DNA of 64,000 nt. Origin: Sandaracinus sp. Lineage in GTDB: Bacteria > Myxococcota_A > Polyangia > Polyangiales > Houyiibacteriaceae. The stretch spans positions 1-64,000 of the forward strand of contig PABA01000154.1 in NCBI GenBank assembly GCA_002699025.1, written 5' to 3'. Shown here piece by piece: positions 28,524 through 37,298 of this stretch. The translations under genes and the position numbers were made by a program. Within the stretch, counting starts at the first letter, position 1, and the number at the start of each line of letters is the position of its first letter. The notes below the pieces were generated by a model. It saw nothing but the letters and a program-made list of their open reading frames with translations. It had not been told where the DNA came from and made no database searches.

Positions 28524-30433
28524 GTGGGCTCGCAGCTCCCCATCACGCACTCCTCGCGGCCGAGCCCGATGAGCCCGTCCTGGCACTCCCGCCCGCAGCG
28601 ACCGCAGTTGTCCCGGTCGGTCTGCAGGTCCGTGCAGCTCTCGCCGCCGCAGTAGGTCTCCCCCGCCGCGCAGCAGACGCCGTTGCTGCACACGTCTCCG
28701 CTCGGGCAGTCGACCCCGCAGCCGCCGCAGTTGGCCACGTCCGTGTCGGTGTTCACGCAGGCCCCGCCGTGCATGCCGTCGTCGCAGCAGGTCGCCCCGC
28801 AGCCGCCGTCGCAGCTCCCGCAGCGCTCCGGCCCCTGCGCCACGCAGGCGCCATCGCAGCAGAGCTCGGCTCCATCGCAGGTGGCGCAGGCGTCCCCGCA
28901 GTGGTCCGGGTCGCTGCCGACGCAGGTCCCGCCGCAGCAGACCTGCCCGTCTCCGCAGGCGACGCCGCAGCCGCCGCAGTTCAGCTCGTCGGTCTCCGTG
29001 TCGACGCAGGTCGCACTGCAGCAGGTGCGCCCGTCCGCCGCGCAGTCCTCCGCGCAGCCCGCGCACTCGCTCGGCGTCCGGCAGGTGCCCCCGCAGCACT
29101 CCTCCCCGTCCCCGCAGGCTTCGCCGCAGGCCCCGCAGTGCGCCTCGTCGAAGCGCACGTCCGTGCAGCCTCCGTCGCAGCAGTCCGCCGCGCAGCCGTT
29201 GCCGCAGGCGCCGCAGTTCGCCGGATCCGTGCTCAGGTCGAAGGCCTCGTCCACCGAACCGTCGCAGTCGTCGTCGGCGAGGTCACAGGCCTCCATGGGC
29301 GCCGGCGCCCGCGTCGCGCAGACGAGCACGCCGTCCGCGCAGGCCCGCTCGCCCATGGCGCAGACGCCCACGTTCTCCGGCTCTTCGCAGGCCTCGCCGA
29401 GCCCGGGCACATCGTCCATGACGCCGTCGCAGTCGTCGTCCACGCCCTCGTTCGCGCAGGTCTCGGCCGCGGGCAGCACGGCGCCCTCGCACGCTCCGAA
29501 GCGCCCGCCCTCGCAGGTCTGCGTGCCGCGCATGCACGGGCCCACCCCCGCCGTCGCGTCGGGCCCGCCGTAGCAGGGCTGCGACTCGCCCTCCTCGCAG
29601 GCGCAGTCCTCGTCGATGGCGCCGTCGCAGTCGTCGTCGCGCGCCGGTCCCTCGCCGGCCGTGCAGCCGTCCATGGCCGCCGGGAGGATCGCGCCGACGC
29701 AGGCCGGCTCGTCCTCGCCGACGCAGGTCGTCGTCCCCGGCGCGCAGGTGCCCATGCACACGTGCGATCCGTCGCCCATCGCGACGCAGCCGTCCGTGTC
29801 CATCGGGTAGCACTCGTCGCCTTCGAGCGCCTCGTCGACGCCCTCGTCGCAGTCGTCGTCGCGGCCGTTGCAGAGCTCCTCGCTCGGCTCCACGAGCGGC
29901 GCGCAGCTCGCCCCGCCCTCGGTGCACGTGAGCTCACCGGCGCCGCACGCGCCGGGCATGCCCGTGTCGCATTGGGTGCCCGCGATCTCGTCCGTGCGCC
30001 CGTCGCAGTCGTCGTCGTCGCCGTTGCACTCCTCGGCGCGCGGGAGGACCTGACCGAGGCAGGCCCCGAAGAGGCCATCCATGCCGCAGGTCTGCTCGCC
30101 CTGCCGGCAGACGCCGAGGCCGATCTGCTCCGCGTCGCCATCGAAGCAAGGCTGCACCTCGTCCACGGCGCAGCCCTGGGCCACGCAGAAGCCGCGCACG
30201 CAGGTCTCGCCGCTTGCGCACGGGGCCGCGTCGTCGCAGGTCCGCTCGGGGTGCTCGGCCACCCCGCAGGCGGCCGCCAGCGCGAGGAGCATCACGCTCA
30301 CTCGGAGCCCCACCGCGGGGGCCCCGTTCGGGGGGACCGCTCTCGTGCCGACCCCGATCGCGGTGCCCTCCATCGCGGTGTCCTCCATCGCGGTGTCCTC
30401 CATCGCGGTGTCCTCCATCGCGGTGCTCTCCAT
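28520..30433 (-). CDS. Cys-rich MopE-like lipoprotein with repeated start region
   Basis: A 637-aa protein from ATG 30433. The mature part carries many Cys pairs in two classes. The first (about 85-400) has NGDDDDCDG.TDE / DDDCDEGVDEA repeats, as in MopE and other calcium-binding myxobacterial surface proteins. The second (about 400-620) has NCGACG..C...CCGGTC.D repeats. A lipoprotein signal (VSVMLLALAAAC) sits only about 50 residues in. The first 25 codons are five in-frame copies of a 15-nt ATG-GAG-GAC-ACC-GCG unit, so GTG 30313 (VGLRVSVMLLALAAAC) may be the real start. It is coupled to neighbours on both sides. Confidence 0.78.
   Translation of the reverse strand: MESTAMEDTAMEDTAMEDTAMEGTAIGVGTRAVPPNGAPAVGLRVSVMLLALAAACGVAEHPERTCDDAAPCASGETCVRGFCVAQGCAVDEVQPCFDGDAEQIGLGVCRQGEQTCGMDGLFGACLGQVLPRAEECNGDDDDCDGRTDEIAGTQCDTGMPGACGAGELTCTEGGASCAPLVEPSEELCNGRDDDCDEGVDEALEGDECYPMDTDGCVAMGDGSHVCMGTCAPGTTTCVGEDEPACVGAILPAAMDGCTAGEGPARDDDCDGAIDEDCACEEGESQPCYGGPDATAGVGPCMRGTQTCEGGRFGACEGAVLPAAETCANEGVDDDCDGVMDDVPGLGEACEEPENVGVCAMGERACADGVLVCATRAPAPMEACDLADDDCDGSVDEAFDLSTDPANCGACGNGCAADCCDGGCTDVRFDEAHCGACGEACGDGEECCGGTCRTPSECAGCAEDCAADGRTCCSATCVDTETDELNCGGCGVACGDGQVCCGGTCVGSDPDHCGDACATCDGAELCCDGACVAQGPERCGSCDGGCGATCCDDGMHGGACVNTDTDVANCGGCGVDCPSGDVCSNGVCCAAGETYCGGESCTDLQTDRDNCGRCGRECQDGLIGLGREECVMGSCEPT
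30365..30433 (-). repeat. 15-bp tandem array of SD-plus-ATG units
   Basis: On the minus strand ATG occurs every 15 nt, at 30433, 30418, 30403, 30388 and 30373. Within each unit GGAGG sits 8 nt before the next ATG. The array begins exactly at the TGATG junction with the upstream gene. Confidence 0.9.
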
Positions 30434-31389
30434 CAGAGCGACCCCCGGAGCTGCAGGCCCAAACCGCGGGGACCGACCGCCGGCGCCAGCGTCGCCCGCG
30501 TTTCGTCGTCGTCCCCGCGGAGCAAGAAGAGGAGCGCCGCGCCGGTCGCGAGCGTCAGGCCTCCGACGACGAAGAGCGTGTTCGCGGTCGTGGCGCGCCG
30601 CTGCGCCTCGTCCCGCAGCCCGAGCGCTTCTTGCACCTCCTCGCGGGTCCCCGGGCTCGTGGCCAGCCAGTCGTCCTCCGAGGCCTGCGCGGCGAGCCCC
30701 ACGCCGAGCCCGGCGCCGAGCACGGCGGCCCCCGCGGCCAGGGTGACGACGCCCGGGACCCACGCCCGCTCGCTCTCCCGCCGCGGCGGCGCTTCCCCGT
30801 CGGCGCCCCTCGACGTCGACGTCGACGCCGTGCCGGTCACCGTGCCCGTCGCGCCCCCGGCGTCCAGGTCGGTCACCACCGGCCCCGCCGCCTCCTCCGG
30901 TGGCAAGCCGAACAGCTCCCGCAGCATGCCGCCGAGCCCCCCGACCAGGTTCTCCTCGACCTGCTCCTCGCTCGCCTGCCGCGTCACCTCGTGCACCTCC
31001 GCGCCGTCGAAGAAGACCAGCGAGACCACGTAGGCGTCGCCCGCCCGCGCCAGGCTCGGCAGCAGCAGCGCCTCCACCTCGAGCTGCGCCGCGAAGGCCT
31101 CGAAGCACTCGGGCGTGTCGCTGAGGCAGCCGACCATCAGGCGGATGTCCTCGAGCCCGAGCGCCGGCGTGCCGGCGATGTCGACCACCTCGAGGCTCCG
31201 GAGCTCGGCGCGGAGCACGCGCTGGAGCGCCGCCCCGAAGTCCGCGAGGGCCGGCTCGGGCACCTCCGTCTGGAGGATCGCCGTGAGCGGCTCGCCTGGC
31301 TCGCGGGTCTCCTCCGGGGCCTGCGCTCCGGTCGCGGAGGCGTGGGAGATCACGAGGGCGGCGAGAGCGAAGGAGAGCGATCGGGTCAT
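30433..31389 (-). CDS. Secreted/membrane protein with two C-terminal hydrophobic segments
   Basis: A 318-aa protein with a signal peptide (MTRSLSFALAALVISHASATGA). An N-terminal periplasmic domain (about 25-170) contains LRAELRSLEVVDI and GCLSDTPECFEAFAAQLEVEALLLPSL. This resembles the TolB-N-like PEGA-associated module used by many myxobacterial proteins to assess a set of signals; the resemblance is weak. A linker with a TSTSR stretch leads to two hydrophobic segments (about 215-240 and 270-290), a domain style often found beside Ser/Thr kinases. Coupled upstream by a 4-nt overlap (ATGA) and downstream by a TGATG overlap. Function unknown. Confidence 0.7.
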   Translation of the reverse strand: MTRSLSFALAALVISHASATGAQAPEETREPGEPLTAILQTEVPEPALADFGAALQRVLRAELRSLEVVDIAGTPALGLEDIRLMVGCLSDTPECFEAFAAQLEVEALLLPSLARAGDAYVVSLVFFDGAEVHEVTRQASEEQVEENLVGGLGGMLRELFGLPPEEAAGPVVTDLDAGGATGTVTGTASTSTSRGADGEAPPRRESERAWVPGVVTLAAGAAVLGAGLGVGLAAQASEDDWLATSPGTREEVQEALGLRDEAQRRATTANTLFVVGGLTLATGAALLFLLRGDDDETRATLAPAVGPRGLGLQLRGSL

Positions 31390-31742
31390 CGTGGCTCGTC
31401 GAGGCCGAAGCGCCGAAGGACCTCGGACCAGGGGGTGGGAATGCGAAGGACCTCGGGGAAGAGCCCGAGCCGCGCCAGCTCGGCGCGCGTCGTCCGCGGC
31501 TGGTCGCTCAGGACGAGCACCTGCAGGGGGGGCTCGTGCCGCTGAGCTCGCCTCACAAGCGTGGCATATCCGCGCGCGGGAAGGGCGATCACCAGGCCGC
31601 GCGTGGCGTCGAGGGTGGCGTCCCCGATCTCCGCGGCGTCCGGAACGACCGGGAGCGGCCACTGCTGCCTCGGGGAGCCGACGACGACCACGGGGGGTCG
31701 CAAGCGGGGGCTGGAGCGGGTCACGACGGACCCTCTTTGCAT
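31386..31742 (-). CDS. Small protein, possible degenerate receiver-like domain
   Basis: A 118-aa protein and the first gene of the kinase operon. The pattern PPVVVVGSP, LVIALPARGYATLVRRA and LQVLVLSDQPRTT alternates strands and helices as in a Rossmann/receiver-like fold, but without the conserved Asp and Lys of true response regulators. ATG 31742 is used; GTG a few codons later is also possible. It overlaps the next start by 4 nt. No family is recognised. The operon context suggests a regulatory role with the kinase, which is inference. Confidence 0.6.
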   Translation of the reverse strand: MQRGSVVTRSSPRLRPPVVVVGSPRQQWPLPVVPDAAEIGDATLDATRGLVIALPARGYATLVRRAQRHEPPLQVLVLSDQPRTTRAELARLGLFPEVLRIPTPWSEVLRRFGLDEPR

Positions 31743-31849
31743 CTTCGGGGCCAGCGACGCGCCAGGGCGGATCTCCCCCGGGGGTGCGTCGAACGGGCGC
31801 CCGTCGTCGTGTTCTTCCCTCGGTCGGGGGAGCCGATGTGGGCTGGATC

Positions 31850-32827
31850 CTACGCGTCGCGTCGTTTCGCCGCGCGCCAGGCGGTGGGCGGCTCCCCGCC
31901 CAGTTGCCGCAGCGTCGCCAGGAAGTCCTCTGGCGGCGGGAGCATGAAGCGCATCGGCGCGCCGGTGGCCGGGTGCTCGAAGCCGAGCTCGATCGCGTGG
32001 AGCATCGGCCGGGGCGCGTCGACGCGCGGTCCCTCGTAGTCGCGGATGTAGACGTGCTCACCGACGAGCGGGTGGCCCGCCTCCGCGAGGTGGATGCGGA
32101 TCTGGTGCTGCCGCCCGGTCTCGAGCCGGCAGGTGACGAGGCTCGAGCGCGGCTGCCCGGCGGCGGTCATGCCGCGCGCCTCGAGCACGTGCGTGATCGC
32201 CCGCCGCGCGTCCTTGGGCCGCTTGCCCGTCGGCGCGCGGAAGACGCCCCAGCTTCCCCGGAGCCCGTCCCCGCGGTTCGCGATGAGCCAGCTATCGTGC
32301 TTGCCCGTGCTCGCGTGGCCGTAGGTGAGCGCCACGTAGCGCCGGTGGATGCTGCGCTCGCGGAACTGCTGCTGGAGGTGCCGCTTGGCGGCCACCGTCC
32401 GCGTGAAGACGAGCAAGCCCGAGGTGCCCTTGTCGAGCCGGTGCACGACGCCGACCTCCGGGTCGTAGCGGCGGCCCTTGCGCTTCTTCGCCTGGCGCCG
32501 GAGCTGCGCCCGGAGCTGGTCGGCGAGCGTGTCCTTGTCCTGCCGGTCGTAGGGCACGGTGAGCACGCCCGGCTCCTTCGCGACCACGGCGACGTGCGCG
32601 TCCACGTGGAGCAGCGCCTCCGGCGCCAGGACGCCCGCGCGCATCTTCGGCGCCGTCGGGTCCACCTCGACCTCCGCCGGGTCCACGCGCGTCGCCGGGT
32701 CGGTCTCCCGCTCCCCGCCGACCGTCGCCCGCCCCGTCCGGCAGAGCTTCCGCGCCTCTTTCCAGGACACGCCGAGGCGCTCGCGCACGACCGCGGCGAG
32801 CGTAGGCTGATCGGGCCGGCTTCCCAT
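31850..32827 (-). CDS. RluD-like pseudouridine synthase with S4 domain
   Basis: A 325-aa enzyme. An N-terminal S4 RNA-binding domain (about 1-60) carries GVSWKEARKLCRTGRATVGG. The catalytic domain has HRLDKGTSGLLVFTR (catalytic Asp) and RLETGRQHQIRIHLAEAGHPLVGE. Predicted to modify uridines of large-subunit rRNA, as RluC/RluD do; the exact sites are unknown. A second RluA-type gene lies at 1989-2678, and this one is longer and has the S4 module. ATG 32827 begins the S4 domain. It is divergent from the DUF1015 gene at 32895 with a 67-nt gap. Confidence 0.9.
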   Translation of the reverse strand: MGSRPDQPTLAAVVRERLGVSWKEARKLCRTGRATVGGERETDPATRVDPAEVEVDPTAPKMRAGVLAPEALLHVDAHVAVVAKEPGVLTVPYDRQDKDTLADQLRAQLRRQAKKRKGRRYDPEVGVVHRLDKGTSGLLVFTRTVAAKRHLQQQFRERSIHRRYVALTYGHASTGKHDSWLIANRGDGLRGSWGVFRAPTGKRPKDARRAITHVLEARGMTAAGQPRSSLVTCRLETGRQHQIRIHLAEAGHPLVGEHVYIRDYEGPRVDAPRPMLHAIELGFEHPATGAPMRFMLPPPEDFLATLRQLGGEPPTAWRAAKRRDA

Positions 32828-32894
32828 CGCCTCCCCATAGCGCGCCCCGGCCCCCGGAGCGAAGCGCCGCGCTCGGTGCTAGCTTGCCGCCACC

Positions 32895-34046
32895 ATGGTC
32901 GCCATCGCCGGACTCGTGGGGCTGCGCCCCGCCCCCGAACACGTCGCGCGCGTCGTCAGCCCGCCCTACGACGTCATCAAGCCGGGGAGCCCCCTCGAGG
33001 CGCGCCTCGAGGCCGAGCCGGCCTCCGCCTTCCACGTCATCCTCGGCGCCGACCCGGCCGCCGCCATCGCCCGCCTCCGCGATCAGGGCTTCCTCGCCCC
33101 CGACGACGAGCCCGCCTACTACGTCTACGAGCAGCGCTGGGCCGACGGCAGCCGCACCGGCGTCTTCCTCGCCGTCGAGGTCAGCGACTACGCCGAGCGC
33201 CAGATCATCCGCCACGAGAAGACCTTCGACGAGAAGGTGAAGGGCCGCATCGCCCTCGCGAAGCAGACCGGGTTCAACACCGGCCCGGTCTTCCTCCTCG
33301 CCAAGGACGAGCTCGGCCGCACCCTCTCCGAGGCCAAGCAGGACGAGCCGCTTTACGCCTTCCGGAGCGAGTACGGCGGTGGCACGGATCTGCACGGCAT
33401 CGAGAGCCGCGTCTGGCGCGTCCCGGCCGAGAGCCCGCGCGGCAAGGCCATCGCCGCCGCCCTCGCACCCCAGCGCCTCTACATCGCCGACGGGCACCAC
33501 CGCTACCACGCGGCGTTGAAGGGCGGGCAGACCCACGCGCTCGCCTACGTCACCGACGAGGCCGCCATCCTCGCCTACGACCGCGTGGTCAACGGTGTCG
33601 TCTCCTTCGAGGAGGCGAAGGCGAAGCTCGACCTCGCGCCGGCTTCCTCCTTCCACACGCCGCCGAAGCACGTCTTCCGCCTCTACCATCGGAGCGGCGT
33701 CTTCGACCTCGCGGCGAAGCAGGTCCCGGACGACGTCGTCGGGCGCCTCGACTGCGCGATCCTCGAGCGCGAGCTCTACCCGCAGCTCGGCCTCACGCAC
33801 GACCACATCGTCGACCCGAAGCACTTCGACTACTACCCGGAGTCGGCCCTCGGCGAGATGAAGGCGGCCGTCGACCGGGGGGATTACGAGCTCGCCATCG
33901 CGCTCCATCCGGTCGCCCGCGAGGAGCTCATGGCGGTGGCCGATGCGGGCCTCGAGGACCCGGACGTGGTGATGCCGGAGAAGAGCACCTTCTTCAGCCC
34001 GAAGATCCACACGGGCCTCTTCCTCTACCGTCACACCTACGCCTGA
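32895..34046 (+). CDS. DUF1015 family protein
   Basis: A 383-aa conserved protein with the hallmarks of DUF1015: VSPPYDVI near the N-terminus, IRHEKT in the first third and IADGHHRYHAAL (about 190-201) in the centre. Members are widespread in bacteria and frequently annotated only as hypothetical or as possible SpoU-associated; no reaction is established. Length is typical. No close operon partner here. It is divergent from the RluD-like gene and convergent with the 34176-35255 gene. Confidence 0.88.
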   Translation: MVAIAGLVGLRPAPEHVARVVSPPYDVIKPGSPLEARLEAEPASAFHVILGADPAAAIARLRDQGFLAPDDEPAYYVYEQRWADGSRTGVFLAVEVSDYAERQIIRHEKTFDEKVKGRIALAKQTGFNTGPVFLLAKDELGRTLSEAKQDEPLYAFRSEYGGGTDLHGIESRVWRVPAESPRGKAIAAALAPQRLYIADGHHRYHAALKGGQTHALAYVTDEAAILAYDRVVNGVVSFEEAKAKLDLAPASSFHTPPKHVFRLYHRSGVFDLAAKQVPDDVVGRLDCAILERELYPQLGLTHDHIVDPKHFDYYPESALGEMKAAVDRGDYELAIALHPVAREELMAVADAGLEDPDVVMPEKSTFFSPKIHTGLFLYRHTYA

Positions 34047-34175
34047 GAGCGCCTGAGAAGGGGCCGCGCGCGCCGTGCCGACCGCGCTTGCGGCGAGCGC
34101 CAGGACCCCCGAAACGAGCGCGACCGACGCCCTCGAAAGGACGCCGGTCGCCTCGGCTTCATGCTGGGCGTCGCC

Positions 34176-35255
34176 TCAGGCGGCTTCCGCCTCGGCCTTC
34201 TCCTCGGCCGAGGGCGGCGTCGCCATCGCCTGCGCCTTGATCCGCTCCTGCCGCATCTGCTTGATGCGCTTGCGGCCCGCGGGCTTGAGCGTGATGTACA
34301 TGAAGTCGCGCACGTCGAGGTAGTCGCGGGGCTCGAGACCCTTCTCCTCGAGGCGCTCGCGCGTCGCCTTCGCCATCGCCATGAGGCGCTCGTAGAGCAG
34401 GCCCATGGGGCGGTCCGAGCAGCGCAGGCCGGGGGCCATCCACTTCGCCTGACGCTCGTACACGTCCGGCTCGACGACCACGTACTCGTTGGGCATCACC
34501 GTCCCGAGGAAGACCGTCACCAGGCCCCAGCTCGGGGTCATGTCGATCGCCTCCTCGAGGACGCGCGTGTAGGCGTCCATGCGGCCGGTCAGCTTCGACT
34601 CGCCGTAGAGCAGCGCCTTGAGCGAGCTGAGCACGTTCTCGTAGTGCTTCGGGTCCATCTTCGCGAACGCCCGGCGCTCCTTGGCGGGGACGAGGTCCGT
34701 CAGCTTCAGGACCTTGCTCACGGCCTTGTGCATCTCCTCGAGCTCGCCGTCGCGGAGCGCCTTGGAGAGGGCCTTCTTCGTGAGGACCGCCTGCGCCTTC
34801 TCGACGATCGCGTCGCGGTGGCGCTTCAGCGGGCGCTTGCGGCCGTCCCCGCGGTGCGTCTCCTCGTAGTCCACCGCCGCGAAGCCGCCGTCGAAGAGCT
34901 CGTGCAGGTAGGCGATCTGCTCGTCGAGCTTGATGGGCTGCTTCCGCGGGTCGTTCGTGAGCTTCGGCTTCTCGTCGTCGTCGACCATGCTCTGCAGGGC
35001 CTCGACCAGATCCATGGTCACGTCGTAGGGGCGGTCGACGGGGTCCAAGAGCTCGTAGTAGTCGTGGTGGAAGGTGCGTCGGCGGCCGTCCTGGAAGATC
35101 ATGTCCGACCGGTCATCGAGCTTCTTCACGACCAAGGCGAGGCCCCAACGCTCGCGCTTGGTGTGGCGGTAGAGCGTCGGCAGGTGCGCCGTCGGATCGA
35201 TGTCGTCGGTGTCGGTTTCGGTGGTGTCGGTCGAGGTCTGGGGCGAGGTGGTCAA
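34176..35255 (-). CDS. Uncharacterised 359-aa cytosolic protein, TTG start
   Basis: A TTG codon at 35255 is taken as start because a strong AGGAGGA lies about 4 nt upstream on the minus strand and the coding signal begins there. The N-terminal region has GLALVVKKLDDRSDMIFQDG (a small beta-barrel/SH3-like look). A helical, Lys/Glu-rich body follows (TKKALSKALRDGELEEMHKAVSKVLKL). A MTPSWGLVTVFLGTVMPNEYVVVEPDVYERQAKWM segment precedes a basic helical end. No family is recognised. The body is unlike the secreted proteins around it and could bind nucleic acid, which is a guess. Confidence 0.65.
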   Translation of the reverse strand: MTTSPQTSTDTTETDTDDIDPTAHLPTLYRHTKRERWGLALVVKKLDDRSDMIFQDGRRRTFHHDYYELLDPVDRPYDVTMDLVEALQSMVDDDEKPKLTNDPRKQPIKLDEQIAYLHELFDGGFAAVDYEETHRGDGRKRPLKRHRDAIVEKAQAVLTKKALSKALRDGELEEMHKAVSKVLKLTDLVPAKERRAFAKMDPKHYENVLSSLKALLYGESKLTGRMDAYTRVLEEAIDMTPSWGLVTVFLGTVMPNEYVVVEPDVYERQAKWMAPGLRCSDRPMGLLYERLMAMAKATRERLEEKGLEPRDYLDVRDFMYITLKPAGRKRIKQMRQERIKAQAMATPPSAEEKAEAEAA

Positions 35256-35655
35256 ACGTCCTCCTGGGGTACGAGTCGGCGGACCCGAGGCGTGCGCCGG
35301 CACGCCCACGCGGCGGCTGGGCCGCGCGAGGTCCAATGAACGGGTGAGAGCCTGGCCGCGGTTCCGAGAACCGGAACGCGAGCGTCCCTGCGGGGCGTTG
35401 CCTGCGAGGGCGAGGGCGGCTGGGCACGGGCCACGGCGTCTCCGCTTGGCCCGGAAGCGCTCGGTGCTCGCTGAAATGCTCGTTCCAACAAGTATCGGCG
35501 AGATGCCGATAGGCCGAGAAAAAACCCGGTGTCGGCGGATGAGGCCGACGACCGGCGCTTCAACTACACTGTAACCACTCTGGCCCGAGAGATCAAGGGG
35601 GTGCGAAAAAGCAGGGGAATTTGACGTTCGGGGGTGGCCGACGCAGTGTGGACGC
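35256..35655. promoter_or_regulatory. Divergent intergenic region with 7-bp palindrome and -35-like hexamer
   Basis: No gene seen. It contains TATCGGC-GAGAT-GCCGATA (35493-35511), a perfect inverted repeat that may be an operator. A TTGACG (35621-35626) lies 30 nt before the L,D-transpeptidase start, with only a weak -10 after it. Base composition is lower in GC than its surroundings (35480-35620). Confidence 0.4.
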
Positions 35656-37032
35656 ATGTCGTTGCGAGCGTGGGCCACGGTGGCGTGGGTCGCGGCGCTC
35701 GTAGGGGTGTCGTCCTCCACCGCGTTCTCGGACGCGTCGGAAGAGGCGGCGGGCGGGATCGCGGATGTCGATCGGGACCTGCCCACGCTCCTGCAGGCGC
35801 CGTCGGGTGAGACTCCGAGCTGGGCGCTGCTGCCGATCCCCCGGCAGCCGGCCGACCGCGACGGTCAGGTCTGGGTGCAGGCTCGCTGGCACGACGCCCC
35901 GATCTTCTCGTCGCGCACGGCCCGCTACGGCCACGGCGTGATGCGCGCCGGGACGGTGATCCGCGCTGCGGCCCTCGGGCGTGGCCCCGGCTGCTCCGGC
36001 CGCTGGTTCCGGCTCCAGCCCTTCGGCTACGTCTGCACGACCCGCGGCTTCCGTGGGCGAAACCACGAGCTCGAGCCGCCGGCCGTTCCCCGCGCGGCCA
36101 CGCCGGACCAGGTGCTGCCCTACCGCTACGCCGCCGTGAGCGACCGGAGCGCCTACCGCTACGACCGGCTCCCGAGCGAGAGCGAGTACGAGCGCGTCCA
36201 CGACGGGCGCCTCGGCGGCCTCGCGAGCCAGCTCGACGGCGACTACTTCGTGACCGTCGACGGCGAGGTGGAGCACGAGGGGCGGACCTGGGTCCGCACG
36301 GCGCAGGAGCGCTACGTGCGCCGCGACGCCGTCGAGATGGTCGAGGCCTCCGAGCTCCACGGCGAGCTCGACCCGGACGGGCTCGAGCTCCCGATGGCCT
36401 TCGTCTTCGGCGAGGAGCGGCCGGTCTACCGGCTCGGCGAGGGGCGCGCCCGCGAGGTGGGCGTGGCGGACGTCTACGCGCGCTTCCACGTGGAGCGCGA
36501 GGTGGAGGTCGGCGGCGAGCGCTACGTGGTCGGCCCCGGCGGGCTGGCGCTGAAGCGCGACGCCGTGCGGGTGGCGACCCAGAGCGAGCGGCCGGACGAC
36601 ATCCCCGAGGGGGATCGCTGGGTGCACGTCGACCTCGCCCAGCAGGTGCTGATGGCCTACGAGGGCGACACGCCGATCTTCGCGACCCTCGTGTCGAGCG
36701 GCAAGGAGGGCTACGACACGCCGACGGGCGTCTTCCGGGTCCGCCACAAGTACGTCTCGACGACCATGAGCGGCGACGACCCGACGGACGGGGTCTACGA
36801 CGTCGCCGAGGTGCCCTGGACCCAGTACTACTACCGGAGCTACGCGCTCCACGGCGCCTACTGGCACGACGCCTTCGGAGCGGTGCGCAGCCACGGATGC
36901 ACGAACATCGCGCCCGCCGACGCCCGCTGGCTCTTCCTCTGGACGACGCCCGTCCTCCCCGAGGGCTGGCACGGCATCCGCGAGGAGGGCGTCTGGGTCG
37001 TGAACACGAACGAGGAGCCCGAGCCCGCCTGA
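35656..37032 (+). CDS. L,D-transpeptidase (YkuD domain)
   Basis: A 458-aa secreted protein with a signal peptide (about 1-25). The C-terminal YkuD domain has the catalytic signature HGAYWHDAFGAVRSHGCTNI (His and Cys), with VDLAQQVLMAYEGD at its start. YkuD enzymes make 3-3 peptidoglycan cross-links or attach proteins to peptidoglycan. The long N-terminal region (about 30-300) has a repeated ..RYVRRDAVE / LALKRDAVR motif resembling SH3-like peptidoglycan-binding units. Stand-alone gene; the 14-bp repeat array follows it at 37161. Confidence 0.88.
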   Translation: MSLRAWATVAWVAALVGVSSSTAFSDASEEAAGGIADVDRDLPTLLQAPSGETPSWALLPIPRQPADRDGQVWVQARWHDAPIFSSRTARYGHGVMRAGTVIRAAALGRGPGCSGRWFRLQPFGYVCTTRGFRGRNHELEPPAVPRAATPDQVLPYRYAAVSDRSAYRYDRLPSESEYERVHDGRLGGLASQLDGDYFVTVDGEVEHEGRTWVRTAQERYVRRDAVEMVEASELHGELDPDGLELPMAFVFGEERPVYRLGEGRAREVGVADVYARFHVEREVEVGGERYVVGPGGLALKRDAVRVATQSERPDDIPEGDRWVHVDLAQQVLMAYEGDTPIFATLVSSGKEGYDTPTGVFRVRHKYVSTTMSGDDPTDGVYDVAEVPWTQYYYRSYALHGAYWHDAFGAVRSHGCTNIAPADARWLFLWTTPVLPEGWHGIREEGVWVVNTNEEPEPA

Positions 37033-37160
37033 GCGGGCGGTCACGATCTGCGCGGTCACGATCCGCGCGGTACGACGGGGTGCTTCGGGCCGCGCCGTCG
37101 CCAGCTTCCCGGCTGGAGTCCCGCTCCGCCGCGCCGCTGCCCGGTCGCGTTCTCCGCGCC

Positions 37161-37258
37161 ATGATCTGCGCGCCATGACCTGCGCGCCATGACCTGCGCG
37201 CCATGACCTGCGCGCCATGACCTGCGCGCCATGACCTGCGCGCCGTGACCTCGGCGCC
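37161..37258. repeat. 14-bp tandem repeat, seven units
   Basis: Unit ATGACCTGCGCGCC at 37161 (ATGATCTG..), 37175, 37189, 37203, 37217, 37231 and 37245 (GTGACC..). Related GCGGTCACGATC units occur at 37036-37070. The array lies between the transpeptidase stop and the cyclic-nucleotide-binding gene. It would frameshift any reading through it, so it is non-coding. Confidence 0.93.
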
Positions 37259-37298
37259 GTCGACGGGCGCCCCGGCGGCGATCTATGCTCGCCGACCC

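Noticed and set aside
30365-30433. Short tandem array as CRISPR
   Set aside because: Units are 15 nt, in frame and coding; no spacers.
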